Positions 35,535 through 43,733 of a DNA stretch of 64,000 bases are shown here, piece by piece. The DNA is taken from assembly GCA_002256935.1 (NCBI GenBank), contig NCGL01000001.1, positions 78,255-142,254 on the forward strand, written 5' to 3'. The notes beneath the pieces are model-generated. The model did no database searches, was not told where the DNA came from, and was given only the letters and a program-made list of their open reading frames with translations. Origin of the DNA: Bdellovibrio sp. 28-41-41. Its GTDB lineage: Bacteria > Bdellovibrionota > Bdellovibrionia > Bdellovibrionales > Bdellovibrionaceae. Position 1 is the first letter of the stretch; the number at the start of each line of letters is the position of its first letter. The position numbers were made by a program, and so were the translations under genes.

Positions 35535-36304
35535 AATCGACCGCACTATTTTTTAATCGTTTGGGCGAAATTATGCTGTTTTTGAAGGACGTACTGACGA
35601 CATTGTGGGTGCGTCCTTGCCGACTAGAATTAGTAATGGAACAAATTTGGCACGTCACCGTTCAAAGTTTTCCGACAACAGCCATGGCCGGATTTTTTGT
35701 CGGCGGAATTATGACGGTTCAGTTTTCGATGCAAGTGAATGAGTTTGGTGCTGCCGCCTATCTTGGGGGACTAGCCACCAGTGCGACGATCCGGGAAGTT
35801 GGACCGATGCTGATCGCATTTATGTTGTCAGGTAAAGTCGGCGCATTTACGTCCGCGGAACTGGGAACTATGAAGGTCACGGAACAAATAGATGCGATTC
35901 GATGTTTGGGTGCTGATCCTATTCAAGAAATTATTTTGCCTCGATTTCTGGGAATTATAATCTCGTCATTTTTCTTACTAACGGTTGGTTTGATGTTGTC
36001 TGTTATTGGCGGAGCCACTCTAGGAGTTGTTTTTGCGGGAATTAATCCACAAGAATATGTGCGCCATATCCCCACTATATTGGGAATTCCATCAATGATT
36101 AGCGGACTAATTAAATGTATGTCATATGCCCTGGTACTTGCGACTATTTGTACCTACATGGGGTATTTCACTACGGGCGGAGCCAAAGGTGTTGGCCGCG
36201 CGGTAGTTAGTACTTCGGTTTTAACCATGGTTTCGATCGTCGTTTTTGATTGGGGAACCAGCTTTTTAGGACAATTACTGCAGTCCTGGTTTGCGGTAGG
36301 ATAA
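35531..36304 (+). CDS. mlaE: MlaE-type permease, first copy
   Basis: 257 aa with about six hydrophobic segments. The family patterns are FVGGIMTVQFSMQVNEFGAAAYLGGLATSATIREVGPMLIAFMLSGKVGAFTSAELGTMKVTEQIDAIRCLGADP and a C-terminal GYFTTGGAKGVGRA. MlaE is the integral membrane core of the lipid transporter and couples to MlaF through the KVTEQIDA loop. It overlaps mlaF by 4 nt. Together with the next gene it suggests a heterodimeric permease, whereas E. coli uses two copies of one MlaE. Confidence 0.9.
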   Translation: MKSTALFFNRLGEIMLFLKDVLTTLWVRPCRLELVMEQIWHVTVQSFPTTAMAGFFVGGIMTVQFSMQVNEFGAAAYLGGLATSATIREVGPMLIAFMLSGKVGAFTSAELGTMKVTEQIDAIRCLGADPIQEIILPRFLGIIISSFFLLTVGLMLSVIGGATLGVVFAGINPQEYVRHIPTILGIPSMISGLIKCMSYALVLATICTYMGYFTTGGAKGVGRAVVSTSVLTMVSIVVFDWGTSFLGQLLQSWFAVG

Positions 36305-37117
36305 ATGACAACAAAGCCGGCAACAAACTTACTGACACACAATCCATTCTCGATTTTCGGTCACTTCGTAATTGTTACTTATAAAAATGTGAGCTCATTC
36401 ATCCAATTGGTAGCTTCAACAATGGTGCAGTTATTTGCGCATCTTCCCCGCAGAAAAGAGACGATTCAGCAGTTATATTTCGTTGCTAACGGAAGCTTGT
36501 GGACTATTGCATTTTGTGTGACGTTTGCATCGATCGTTACTATTTTAGAGTCGTCTTTCCATATGAAGATCGTTATTCAAAACGATTCCATGGTCCCCGG
36601 TTTCGCATCTTTACTTATCTTAAGAGAATTAGGTGCAGTAGTAACGGCGTTATTGCTGACCTCTAGAATCGGTGCGGGCATGGCGGCTGAAATCGGTTCA
36701 ATGAAAGTCACTGAACAAATTGATGCTCTTAAAATGTTAGGAATAAACCCGGTGCGATTTTTGATTGTTCCGCGGTTGATCGCTTCGACTATTGGCTGTG
36801 TATTATTAAGTATCATTGCAAACATGATTTGCATTTTCGCCGCGATGATCGTGGCAGATAAGTTCTTGGGATATCCCGTCGGCGTTTTCCTTACAGCGAT
36901 GAGGCGTTTCGTGGATTTTCAAGATATCGTTTTTGCTTCTATAAAAGCGTTTTGTTTTGGATTTGTGATTCCATTGGTAAGTTGCTATTTCGGTTTCCAT
37001 TGTAAAACGGGTGCCGACGGTGTGGGTCGGGCAACCACCCAAAGTGTAGTCTTTTCTTCAGTGGCGATCATAGTTCTTGATTTTATACTGTCATATACGT
37101 TTTCATATTTTTACTAG
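36305..37117 (+). CDS. MlaE-type permease, second divergent copy
   Basis: 270 aa, adjacent to the first permease with no gap (the previous stop ends at 36304). The pattern is the same but the sequence differs: SMVPGFASLLILRELGAVVTALLLTSRIGAGMAAEIGSMKVTEQIDALKMLGINPVRFLIVPR and a C-terminal FHCKTGADGVGRATTQSV. The N-terminal half differs most, as expected if two permeases form one asymmetric core. Its substrate is likely a phospholipid. Good membrane segments throughout; no frame damage. Confidence 0.88.
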   Translation: MTTKPATNLLTHNPFSIFGHFVIVTYKNVSSFIQLVASTMVQLFAHLPRRKETIQQLYFVANGSLWTIAFCVTFASIVTILESSFHMKIVIQNDSMVPGFASLLILRELGAVVTALLLTSRIGAGMAAEIGSMKVTEQIDALKMLGINPVRFLIVPRLIASTIGCVLLSIIANMICIFAAMIVADKFLGYPVGVFLTAMRRFVDFQDIVFASIKAFCFGFVIPLVSCYFGFHCKTGADGVGRATTQSVVFSSVAIIVLDFILSYTFSYFY

Positions 37118-37125
37118 GGGAATAA

Positions 37126-37905
37126 ATGAAAGTTGAAACTAAAGTTGGGTTACTGTCAGTTTGCGCCATCGTTTTGATATTCGTTTTTGCCTATTTAGTC
37201 GGTTTGATTTCCCCATTTAGTGATTCTTATAATTTAAATGTAATGTATAACTTTGCAGGTGGTATCGAACAAGGGTCACCAGTGCGAGTTATGGGTATTA
37301 AAGTAGGGAAAGTTAAAAGCATTACATTTGTTCCTGATTTTAAAATGCCAGGCTCTAGCGAGGAAGTGAAGCTGCAGGTGCAAATCTCTGTGGATAAGAA
37401 AGCTTGGAAAACAGTCCGCCAAGATTCTAAGTTTTTTATTAATCTTGCAGGTGTTATCGGAGAAAAATTCTTAGAAGTTTCTCCGGGCGGGTTAGATCAG
37501 CCAGAACTTCAGCATAATGGATTCGTTCGCGGTGAAGATCCACCTCGAATTGACCAGTTAATTTCGCAAAGTTATGGTTTGGCCGGAAAAATAATAGAAT
37601 TGGTGAACAAAAACGAAGGCTCGATGGGCAGTATTATTTCCCAGATGGATAAGCTACTTAGTAATTTCAACAAAACACTGAGTCTGTTGGAAAAAACATC
37701 GAAAAATAAAGAAATGGGCCGGTTATTAGATAACTTTGTTAAAATCAGCGATGATTTGGCTTATTTAACTACCGGGTTACGATCTAAAAAAGCAGAAGAG
37801 AGCTATGATTTAATCCATAAATTACTTTTTCGCTTAGAACCGCTTGATGGTCCACAAATCCGCAAGTTCCTTCAGCAAGAAGGTATCAAAGCTAAAATTC
37901 TGTAG
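37126..37905 (+). CDS. mlaD: MCE-domain lipid-binding protein (MlaD-like)
   Basis: 259 aa. One N-terminal transmembrane helix (VGLLSVCAIVLIFVFAYLVGLI) precedes a single MCE domain (VMYNFAGGIEQGSPVRVMGIKVGKVKSITF). A periplasmic helical region follows (about 145-230). MlaD forms a hexameric ring that carries lipid from the inner-membrane complex. It lies 8 nt after the second permease and ends the transporter operon. No MlaC or MlaB gene is adjacent, which is common outside the gamma-proteobacteria. Confidence 0.9.
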   Translation: MKVETKVGLLSVCAIVLIFVFAYLVGLISPFSDSYNLNVMYNFAGGIEQGSPVRVMGIKVGKVKSITFVPDFKMPGSSEEVKLQVQISVDKKAWKTVRQDSKFFINLAGVIGEKFLEVSPGGLDQPELQHNGFVRGEDPPRIDQLISQSYGLAGKIIELVNKNEGSMGSIISQMDKLLSNFNKTLSLLEKTSKNKEMGRLLDNFVKISDDLAYLTTGLRSKKAEESYDLIHKLLFRLEPLDGPQIRKFLQQEGIKAKIL

Positions 37906-38009
37906 TCTAAGGCATTTCAGTGAAGTAATCACTGTTTAAGATCATGACAGTGGTTGTTTTGCTATTTTCAGCCTATGTTGGCTCCTCATTTTAAAAATAA
38001 GGAGCAGCT

Positions 38010-38648
38010 ATGATAAAAAACTTAGTAATCACCAGTCTTTTTGTAGGTCAGGCGCTATTGGCGGCGGAAGGTGACGTAAGCACAGTCATTAAATTAGCTA
38101 ACACAGTTAAAAGTGTGGCTCAAACATCCGAAGCATCACAAGAAAACATCGATGAAGCCGAAGTTAAACTACGTGAAGCTATTGAGTTATTAACATCAGG
38201 ATCCTCATCTGGTGGCGGTAGTAGCCACTCTGGCAGCATTGATTTTGTAGCGTGCTATGATTTCTCTTATCAAAAGTATTATTCAGGGTTGTCTTCAACG
38301 GCTGCGGCCGATAAAGCATCGGCAGCTTGTAAAGGTGGCGTGGATTTAGAAATCACAAAATTCTTATTCGAAAAGTACTACAGTGGCTTGAGCGCTGTAA
38401 ACGCAATGGATAAATCGGCTGCGGGTTCAGGAAAAAATCTGCGTGGGAAGTTAACATTAATCAAATTTATGTATGAAAAATACTATTCTGGAATGAGTTC
38501 TGTGAATGCGGCCGATAAAGCTGTTGAAGGCGCGGAAAAATTAAAGAAAAACAGCCTGGGTTGTTTAGAAAAACTATATCCTAACTACTACAGCTCTCAG
38601 AGTTCCGTTAATGCTATGAATAGCGCCGTTGCGGGTTGTGCAAAGTAA
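38010..38648 (+). CDS. Secreted protein with four ~35-residue YYSG repeats
   Basis: 212 aa; signal peptide MIKNLVITSLFVGQALLAA. After a helical region and a Ser/Gly spacer (about 63-77) come four imperfect repeats (around residues 80-108, 116-145, 152-176 and 186-212). Each centres on a KYYSGLS or similar core (KYYSGLS, KYYSGLS, KYYSGMS, NYYSSQS) and an NAMDKS or AADKA segment. Cysteines occur only in the first and last repeats. The pattern looks like a repeat-built extracellular or periplasmic protein; no named family recognised. Preceded by AAGGAG. Confidence 0.7.
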   Translation: MIKNLVITSLFVGQALLAAEGDVSTVIKLANTVKSVAQTSEASQENIDEAEVKLREAIELLTSGSSSGGGSSHSGSIDFVACYDFSYQKYYSGLSSTAAADKASAACKGGVDLEITKFLFEKYYSGLSAVNAMDKSAAGSGKNLRGKLTLIKFMYEKYYSGMSSVNAADKAVEGAEKLKKNSLGCLEKLYPNYYSSQSSVNAMNSAVAGCAK

Positions 38649-38859
38649 TACTAAGTAGTTATTTTTCTAATATTTGAAGCTTCGAGATGGTCGCAGTGGT
38701 GAAAAACGGCAATTTCGATGCCAAAATGATCCTTTTGTGACTAAATTAATGAGAGAGCACGCAATCTCAGTCAAAAGTTCTGGACGATTCGAGAAAATTT
38801 TGATTAGAGATGGGCTGTAACTCAGGAATTTAGTCCATACTTTTACAAAAGGATCTTCT

Positions 38860-39471
38860 GTGAAGACATTAATTCTAATTTTCTCGCTGATTTTTACTCA
38901 AATATCTCAAGCTCAAGAAATTTCGACAGTAGAAATCACGCCGAATAGATCATCGAAGACACAAAATGAGACATCGACACCGTCTTCGAACACATATAAT
39001 TCGAATTGGGATATGCGTGATCACCGAAAATTAGGCGCCGGAATCGGATTAGCGGGAGTTTTTGGACAAATCGGCGGCGTTGCTGACATAAATTTTGACG
39101 CACAAAACGCGGCGCAGGTCGGATTTGGTAATGGATATGGGTTTAATACGTTTTTCGCGGGCTGGAAAACGAGTTTCGAAAGTCAGTTTGTGTCTCCCTA
39201 CATCACACTCGGATATTCTCGTTGGTACAATTCAGACAGTGTCGATCTTCGTGGTAACTCATATATTTTGGATCAAGTTTTATCAAAAAAGGAATTAGCG
39301 AATGGAAAAATCGGAGTCGATTTTCTGCTGGCGAATTTAGGTGTTCAGTACAATCAATTAGACACTGAGTGGATTGGAAATTCGTTCTTTTTAGAATTTA
39401 ATTTTCTTTACAGTACTAGTCGGGGAGCCTTGCTACCAGCGGCTTCTGTGGGATCGATCTATTACTTCTAG
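38860..39471 (+). CDS. Secreted outer-membrane beta-barrel-like protein
   Basis: 203 aa, GTG start with AAGGA upstream. The signal peptide is MKTLILIFSLIFTQISQA. The mature N-terminus is Ser/Thr/Asn-rich and low complexity; the rest has alternating hydrophobic and polar residues in glycine-rich strands (GAGIGLAGVFGQIGGVADINF) and ends in Phe (IYYF), the usual last residue of outer-membrane barrels. No family recognised. A terminator follows at 39486. Confidence 0.6.
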   Translation: MKTLILIFSLIFTQISQAQEISTVEITPNRSSKTQNETSTPSSNTYNSNWDMRDHRKLGAGIGLAGVFGQIGGVADINFDAQNAAQVGFGNGYGFNTFFAGWKTSFESQFVSPYITLGYSRWYNSDSVDLRGNSYILDQVLSKKELANGKIGVDFLLANLGVQYNQLDTEWIGNSFFLEFNFLYSTSRGALLPAASVGSIYYF

Positions 39472-39485
39472 ATCTATTTAGACCA

Positions 39486-39515
39486 AAAAAAACCCTCAGT
39501 TACCTGAGGGTTTTT
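39486..39515. terminator. Bidirectional intrinsic terminator
   Basis: AACCCTCAG and CTGAGGGTT pair over a 4-base loop (TTAC), with an A-run before and a T-run after, so it works for both strands. It separates the plus-strand barrel-like gene from the minus-strand 24-aa peptide gene. Confidence 0.85.
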
Positions 39516-39535
39516 AGATTATTAGCCGGAGCTAA

Positions 39536-39610
39536 CTATCTTTTTTTAGAAGCTTTCTTTTTAGTAGCTTTTTTCTTAGTAGCTTTTTTTGCAGCTTTCT
39601 TCTTTGCCAT
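39536..39610 (-). CDS. 24-aa Lys/Ala-rich peptide (histone-H1-tail-like)
   Basis: Found by hand-translating the minus strand. It runs ATG (39610) to TAG with 24 codons: Met-Ala-Lys-Lys-Lys, then a regular pattern of two or three Lys alternating with Ala, Thr or Ser (KKATKKKATKKKAS), ending Lys-Lys-Arg. More than half the residues are Lys. The Shine-Dalgarno AGGAGG lies 6 nt before the ATG, the strongest in this part of the window. A promoter-like pair (TTGTCG, 18 nt, TATAGT) lies upstream and a terminator downstream at 39486. The composition matches the C-terminal tail of L21 in this window, suggesting DNA or RNA binding. Confidence 0.75.
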   Translation of the reverse strand: MAKKKAAKKATKKKATKKKASKKR

Positions 39611-39666
39611 GTGCTCCTCCTGGAGATTATTAAAATGATGTAGTGTTAATTCACTACAAACTTAAA

Positions 39667-39696
39667 ACTATACTTATAGTCTTCCCAATGCGACAA
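39667..39696 (-). promoter_or_regulatory. Promoter for the 24-aa Lys-rich peptide gene
   Basis: Reading the minus strand, TTGTCG (39696-39691) is followed after 18 nt by TATAGT (39672-39667), a good sigma70-type pair. Transcription would start near 39660, leaving a ~50-nt leader before the peptide ATG at 39610. The region also lies upstream of the divergent Tad-like gene. Confidence 0.6.
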
Positions 39697-39731
39697 AGTT
39701 CGTCAACAAAAAAAAATCACTTGCACAGAAA

Positions 39732-40502
39732 TTGATACGATTTTCTTTCATGATGCTATCAATGGTTGTTTCATTTTCGATTTCGCTTCTCGGATTTTTA
39801 ATTCTAAAGCATGAGATTCACGAATTCTTTTTTAATTTCGGTCTTAACACTTCAATTTTCAATTTCATCATGTATTTTTTGGTGTCTGTTGTTTTAATTG
39901 TGACTCATTTTACATTCGAAACTCCGACCATCGTGTGGTCTTTCTATTTTTTTCTGATCATCATCGCACGATTCTTGCCACACTTGGCACGAAGTTTATT
40001 TGAAACTGAAATTCAGAATGAAAGTCTAAACTTTTTAGACAAAATAATTCTGGGAGTGTCTGCTGGGATCGCCTTAAGATCTTCCATGGACAAGTCACTT
40101 GAGGATATGACCGGTTGGCGACGTCGTCAGTTCCATGATTTGATTCGGACGGTGAATTTGGGGCAGAATGTTTCGAAAATCGTGTCGCCGACACTTAAAA
40201 ATTTGGCGGAGGAGTTGTTATTTGTGCAATCATCACAAGTTAAAACACTCGAACAACTTCAAAAACTGCGCCGGAATATAAAATTGCGACTAGATTTGAG
40301 ACATAGGTCGAGACAAGTGGCGCTAAATATGAATGTGCAAGCCGGATTTTTGATTTTCGTTTTCTTCGGAGTCAGTTTTTTTTCGTATTCCAACTATGAG
40401 ACAAAGTTATTTCTAAAATATCTCCTGCCGGCGACCATTTGGTTCAGTTTTGGCTGCCTAGGTTTGTTTTATTTGCAAAGGAATCACAAATGGAAGATCT
40501 AG
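39732..40502 (+). CDS. TadB-like inner-membrane protein (T2SSF-type)
   Basis: 256 aa (TTG 39732; an ATG at 39750 is an alternative; neither has a clear SD). It has membrane segments at both ends and a cytoplasmic T2SSF-type helical region (FLDKIILGVSAGIALRSSMDKSLEDM, HRSRQVALNMNVQAGFLIFVFF). This is the layout of the TadB inner-membrane platform protein for Flp pilus assembly. It overlaps the following TadC-like gene by 13 nt. A prepilin-like gene is at 20 kb; no TadA ATPase is in the window. Confidence 0.65.
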   Translation: MIRFSFMMLSMVVSFSISLLGFLILKHEIHEFFFNFGLNTSIFNFIMYFLVSVVLIVTHFTFETPTIVWSFYFFLIIIARFLPHLARSLFETEIQNESLNFLDKIILGVSAGIALRSSMDKSLEDMTGWRRRQFHDLIRTVNLGQNVSKIVSPTLKNLAEELLFVQSSQVKTLEQLQKLRRNIKLRLDLRHRSRQVALNMNVQAGFLIFVFFGVSFFSYSNYETKLFLKYLLPATIWFSFGCLGLFYLQRNHKWKI

Positions 40503-40939
40503 CGCCGCCACTTGAGCTGTTGTTGCACGTGAAAAGTAGTATTGAAAAAGGAAAATCTATCCAAGATGGAATTAAACGCTATCTTACAGCACACAATGGC
40601 CACGCATTTGCTAATCATATGTTTGTTAAAGCCACACGCCAGTGGTTCATTTTAATCGAACGTCAGCTTCCTACACACGAACATGTAGTGGGTGTGAAAT
40701 CTATTTATCGTCGACAAGTGCTACAGTTGCTGGAGAAAGGGATTAAGAAAGAGCCGATCTACAATCAGATTCTCATACTCGAACACGAGATTTATCAGGC
40801 GTGTGAACGCGAGATCCAAGAAAAGTTAATTAAACTTCCCTACTTAGTGATGATTCCCGTCCTATTTTTCCAGTTTCCCGCGCTCTTAACTGTAATTTTT
40901 GGGCCCCTTTTGCAAAATTTTATTGAAAGTTTAAGATGA
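40490..40939 (+). CDS. TadC-like inner-membrane protein
   Basis: 149 aa from ATG 40490, with AAAGGA upstream (an in-frame start at 40439 is unlikely because it overlaps the upstream coding region deeply). A soluble T2SSF-like helical part (APPLELLLHVKSSIEKGKSIQDGIKRYL) is followed by a C-terminal membrane pair (LPYLVMIPVLFFQFPALLTVIFGPLL). The ending LP-x-P-x-F-x-FPALL resembles TadC. It is shorter than a typical TadC (about 280-320 aa), so it may be a compact or split version. Probably co-translated with the TadB-like gene. Confidence 0.6.
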   Translation: MEDLAPPLELLLHVKSSIEKGKSIQDGIKRYLTAHNGHAFANHMFVKATRQWFILIERQLPTHEHVVGVKSIYRRQVLQLLEKGIKKEPIYNQILILEHEIYQACEREIQEKLIKLPYLVMIPVLFFQFPALLTVIFGPLLQNFIESLR

Positions 40940-40971
40940 AGTAGGCGAAAATAGATAAAACGGGGGCGCGT

Positions 40972-41226
40972 TTGGTGTTTTGCAAAGAAAAAAATCTTCT
41001 GAAATCTGCTAGCGACAAAATCAATTTGTCTTTGCGAGGGGCGGAATCAAAACTGGAACTCTATCGGCTTTTGGTCGATGAGCTTATTAAAGATGCTCCT
41101 GATAAAGTCAAAGTTCGCGATTACTGTAAATTTCTTAAAATCCCCTATTCATTGAACTCGGCGACACAGCTAGGAACGGTTTTTAATCGGTTGCAGTCCT
41201 TAAATCGCCAAGCTATTAATGAATAA
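40972..41226 (+). CDS. Small hypothetical protein coupled to cbs
   Basis: 84 aa; no family recognised. The start is TTG 40972 or GTG 40975, with CGGGGG upstream. The sequence is basic and soluble (LRGAESKLELYRLLVDELIK) with a short hydrophobic C-terminal part. The stop TAA shares its A with the ATG of the next gene (TAATG), so translation is coupled and it may act in the same pathway. Confidence 0.5.
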   Translation: MVFCKEKNLLKSASDKINLSLRGAESKLELYRLLVDELIKDAPDKVKVRDYCKFLKIPYSLNSATQLGTVFNRLQSLNRQAINE

Positions 41227-42275
41227 TGTCTAAGATTAAAAACTCTATTATTGAAACCATCGGCAATACGCCGGTCATTAAACTTAACTCTATAACAAAA
41301 GATTCAATTCACGATTTTTATGTGAAACTTGAATATTTCAATCCTGGTGGCAGCGTAAAAGATCGTATTGCTATCGCATTGATTGAAGGCGCGGAAAAAC
41401 GAGGGGAACTAAAGCCCGGCGGCACTATCGTCGAAGCGACTTCGGGCAATACGGGATTGGGATTAGCATTCGTAGCCGCAAGTAAAGGTTATAAATGTAT
41501 TTTCATCATGCCAGATAAGATCAGCGAAGAAAAACGCGCGATTTTAGCTGCATTTGGTGCCAAAGTTTTGATTACACCAACAGGGGTTGAGCCGACAGAT
41601 CCAAGATACTACGTAAATGTCGCCAAAAAGGTCGCCGATAACACACCAAATTGTTTCTACGCGAATCAATATCACAACATCGACAATCGTGAACGCCATT
41701 ATAAATCAACAGGTCCTGAAATTTGGGAACAAATGGACGGAAAACTTGACGTATTCGTTGCCGGTGCGGGAACGGGCGGCACTATTTCTGGTGTTGGTCG
41801 CTATTTAAAAGAAAAAAACCCAAATGTTAAAATTGTGTGTGCAGATCCAGTAGGAAGTATTCTATACGATCTATTTTATCACAAAAAAGTTATCGATCCG
41901 CCGGCATCATATAAAGTAGAAGGTGTTGGAGAAGATTTCTTGCCTGAAAACGTGGAACTTCAATACATGGATGATTTTGAAAAGGTGAATGATAAAGAAT
42001 CATTCTTAATGACGCGTGAATTAATCCAAAAAGAATCTCTATGCGTTGGTCCATCTAGCGCGATGGCTTTAGTAGGCGCGATTAATTACGGCAAAAAAAT
42101 CAAAGAAAAGAAGAGATTCCTGGTGATGTTGCCTGATAGTGGAAAGGCGTATTTGAGCAAAGCGTTCAACAACAAATGGATGATCGACAACGGTTTCCTA
42201 ACTGCGGATGAAATTGGGAGCGTTTTTAATAAAATTGAAGACTACCAAACGTATTATAAAGAAATTGGAATTTAG
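41226..42275 (+). CDS. Cystathionine beta-synthase-type PLP enzyme
   Basis: 349 aa. The PLP Lys is in NPGGSVKDR, and the phosphate loop TSGNTGLGLAFVAA and GAGTGGTISGVGRYLKE are intact. Segments NQYHNIDNRERHYKSTGPEIWEQ and VEGVGEDFLPENV place it closer to CBS than to CysK. It would condense homocysteine and serine (or O-acetylserine) into cystathionine. No C-terminal Bateman domain. Followed by cystathionine lyase/synthase, so reverse transsulfuration is likely. Confidence 0.88.
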   Translation: MSKIKNSIIETIGNTPVIKLNSITKDSIHDFYVKLEYFNPGGSVKDRIAIALIEGAEKRGELKPGGTIVEATSGNTGLGLAFVAASKGYKCIFIMPDKISEEKRAILAAFGAKVLITPTGVEPTDPRYYVNVAKKVADNTPNCFYANQYHNIDNRERHYKSTGPEIWEQMDGKLDVFVAGAGTGGTISGVGRYLKEKNPNVKIVCADPVGSILYDLFYHKKVIDPPASYKVEGVGEDFLPENVELQYMDDFEKVNDKESFLMTRELIQKESLCVGPSSAMALVGAINYGKKIKEKKRFLVMLPDSGKAYLSKAFNNKWMIDNGFLTADEIGSVFNKIEDYQTYYKEIGI

Positions 42276-42302
42276 GTTTAGTTAAACCTATAGAGGTATT
42301 AA

Positions 42303-43463
42303 ATGAAATACAAAGACACAAAAGTTAATTTTGCCACAAAAGCAATCCATGCGGGTCAACAACCTGACCCAACGACAGGGGCGATCATGACTCCTGTTTA
42401 TTTAACATCGACTTACGTACAAGAATCTCCTGGAGTCCACAAAGGGTGGGAGTATTCGCGTACTCACAATCCCACTCGCAAAGCGTATGAAAATTGTATG
42501 GCCGCTTTGGAAAACGGAACTCACGGGTTTGCGTTTGCTTCTGGCTGCGCGGCAACGACTACAATTTTAGCTTTATTGAAAAATGCTGATCACGTCATCG
42601 CGATGGATGATATGTACGGAGGTACATTTCGACTATTTGATAAGGTGCTGCGACCGATGGGTTTAAATTTTTCATACGTTGATTTAACTCAAGTTAAGAA
42701 TTTTGAAGCAGCGATTACGCCAGCAACAAAAATGGTTTGGCTTGAAACACCAACAAACCCGACTTTAAAACTAGCCGACATCGAAACTATTGCAAAAATC
42801 GCACATCAAAAGGGAATTTTGGTTGTTGTGGACAATACGTTTATGAGTCCGTTCTTTCAAAGACCACTCGATTTAGGCGCGGATATCGTTGTTCACTCGG
42901 CAACAAAATACATCGGTGGTCATTCGGATATGGTGGGCGGCATTGCCGTTACTAATAAAGCCGAACTCGCAGAACGTATGGCATTTTTAAGCAACTCAAT
43001 GGGAACAATCCAAGGTCCATTTGATTCGTTTTTAGCCCTTAGAAGTTTGAAAACGTTGCCTCTAAGAATGAAAGCTCACGAAGCCAACGCTATACAAGTT
43101 GCCAATTTCTTGGCGTCACACCCAAAAGTAGAAAAAGTAATTTACCCAGGTTTAAAATCTCATCCTCAGCATGACTTAGCTAAACGCCAAATGCTGGGAT
43201 TTGGTGGAATGATCACGTTTTTCATCAAAGGCGGCCTTCCGGCAGCTAGAAAGTTTCTAGAAAGCGTAGAAATCTTCGCTTTAGCTGAAAGTTTAGGCGG
43301 AGTAGAATCTTTGGTAGAGCATCCGGCGATCATGACTCACGCGAGTGTCCCTGCAGATAAGCGTAAAGAGCTAGGAATCGATGATTCATTGATCCGTTTA
43401 TCGGTAGGAATCGAAGATATTGATGATCTAATCAAGGATTTGGAAAAAGCTTTTAACTCTTGA
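42303..43463 (+). CDS. Cystathionine gamma-lyase/synthase family (Cys/Met metabolism PLP enzyme)
   Basis: 386 aa. The PLP Lys lies in HSATKYIGGHSDMVGG, with the family signatures YSRTHNPTRKAYE, FASGCAATTTIL, ETPTNPTLKLADIE and SLGGVESLVEHPAIMTHA. It follows cbs by 27 nt. With cbs it forms the homocysteine-cystathionine-cysteine route; gamma-synthase or gamma-lyase cannot be separated by sequence alone, but the context favours lyase. It ends 51 nt before tRNA-Phe. Confidence 0.9.
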   Translation: MKYKDTKVNFATKAIHAGQQPDPTTGAIMTPVYLTSTYVQESPGVHKGWEYSRTHNPTRKAYENCMAALENGTHGFAFASGCAATTTILALLKNADHVIAMDDMYGGTFRLFDKVLRPMGLNFSYVDLTQVKNFEAAITPATKMVWLETPTNPTLKLADIETIAKIAHQKGILVVVDNTFMSPFFQRPLDLGADIVVHSATKYIGGHSDMVGGIAVTNKAELAERMAFLSNSMGTIQGPFDSFLALRSLKTLPLRMKAHEANAIQVANFLASHPKVEKVIYPGLKSHPQHDLAKRQMLGFGGMITFFIKGGLPAARKFLESVEIFALAESLGGVESLVEHPAIMTHASVPADKRKELGIDDSLIRLSVGIEDIDDLIKDLEKAFNS

Positions 43464-43514
43464 CAAGATATTTACTGGAAGGTTACTAAAGTGGCTTCGG
43501 AAAATTAAAACCGA

Positions 43515-43590
<76 letters not shown>

Positions 43591-43602
43591 TTTTTTATTT
43601 TT

Positions 43603-43640
43603 AAAAGACCCAAAATTTTTTTTGATTTTGGGTCTTTTTT
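43603..43640. terminator. Intrinsic terminator after tRNA-Phe
   Basis: AAAAGACCCAAAAT and ATTTTGGGTCTTTT form a perfect 14-bp stem, followed by T's. It ends the tRNA-Phe transcript 12 nt after CCA, and its A-run makes it usable on the minus strand too. Confidence 0.85.
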
Positions 43641-43733
43641 CGTTTCAAACCGCCACCTATCAGCCAGACAATGATGATTTCTTTTCTAGACAGCACTCCT
43701 AAGTTTTTTAACAAAATGGATGTGGGGGTGTGG

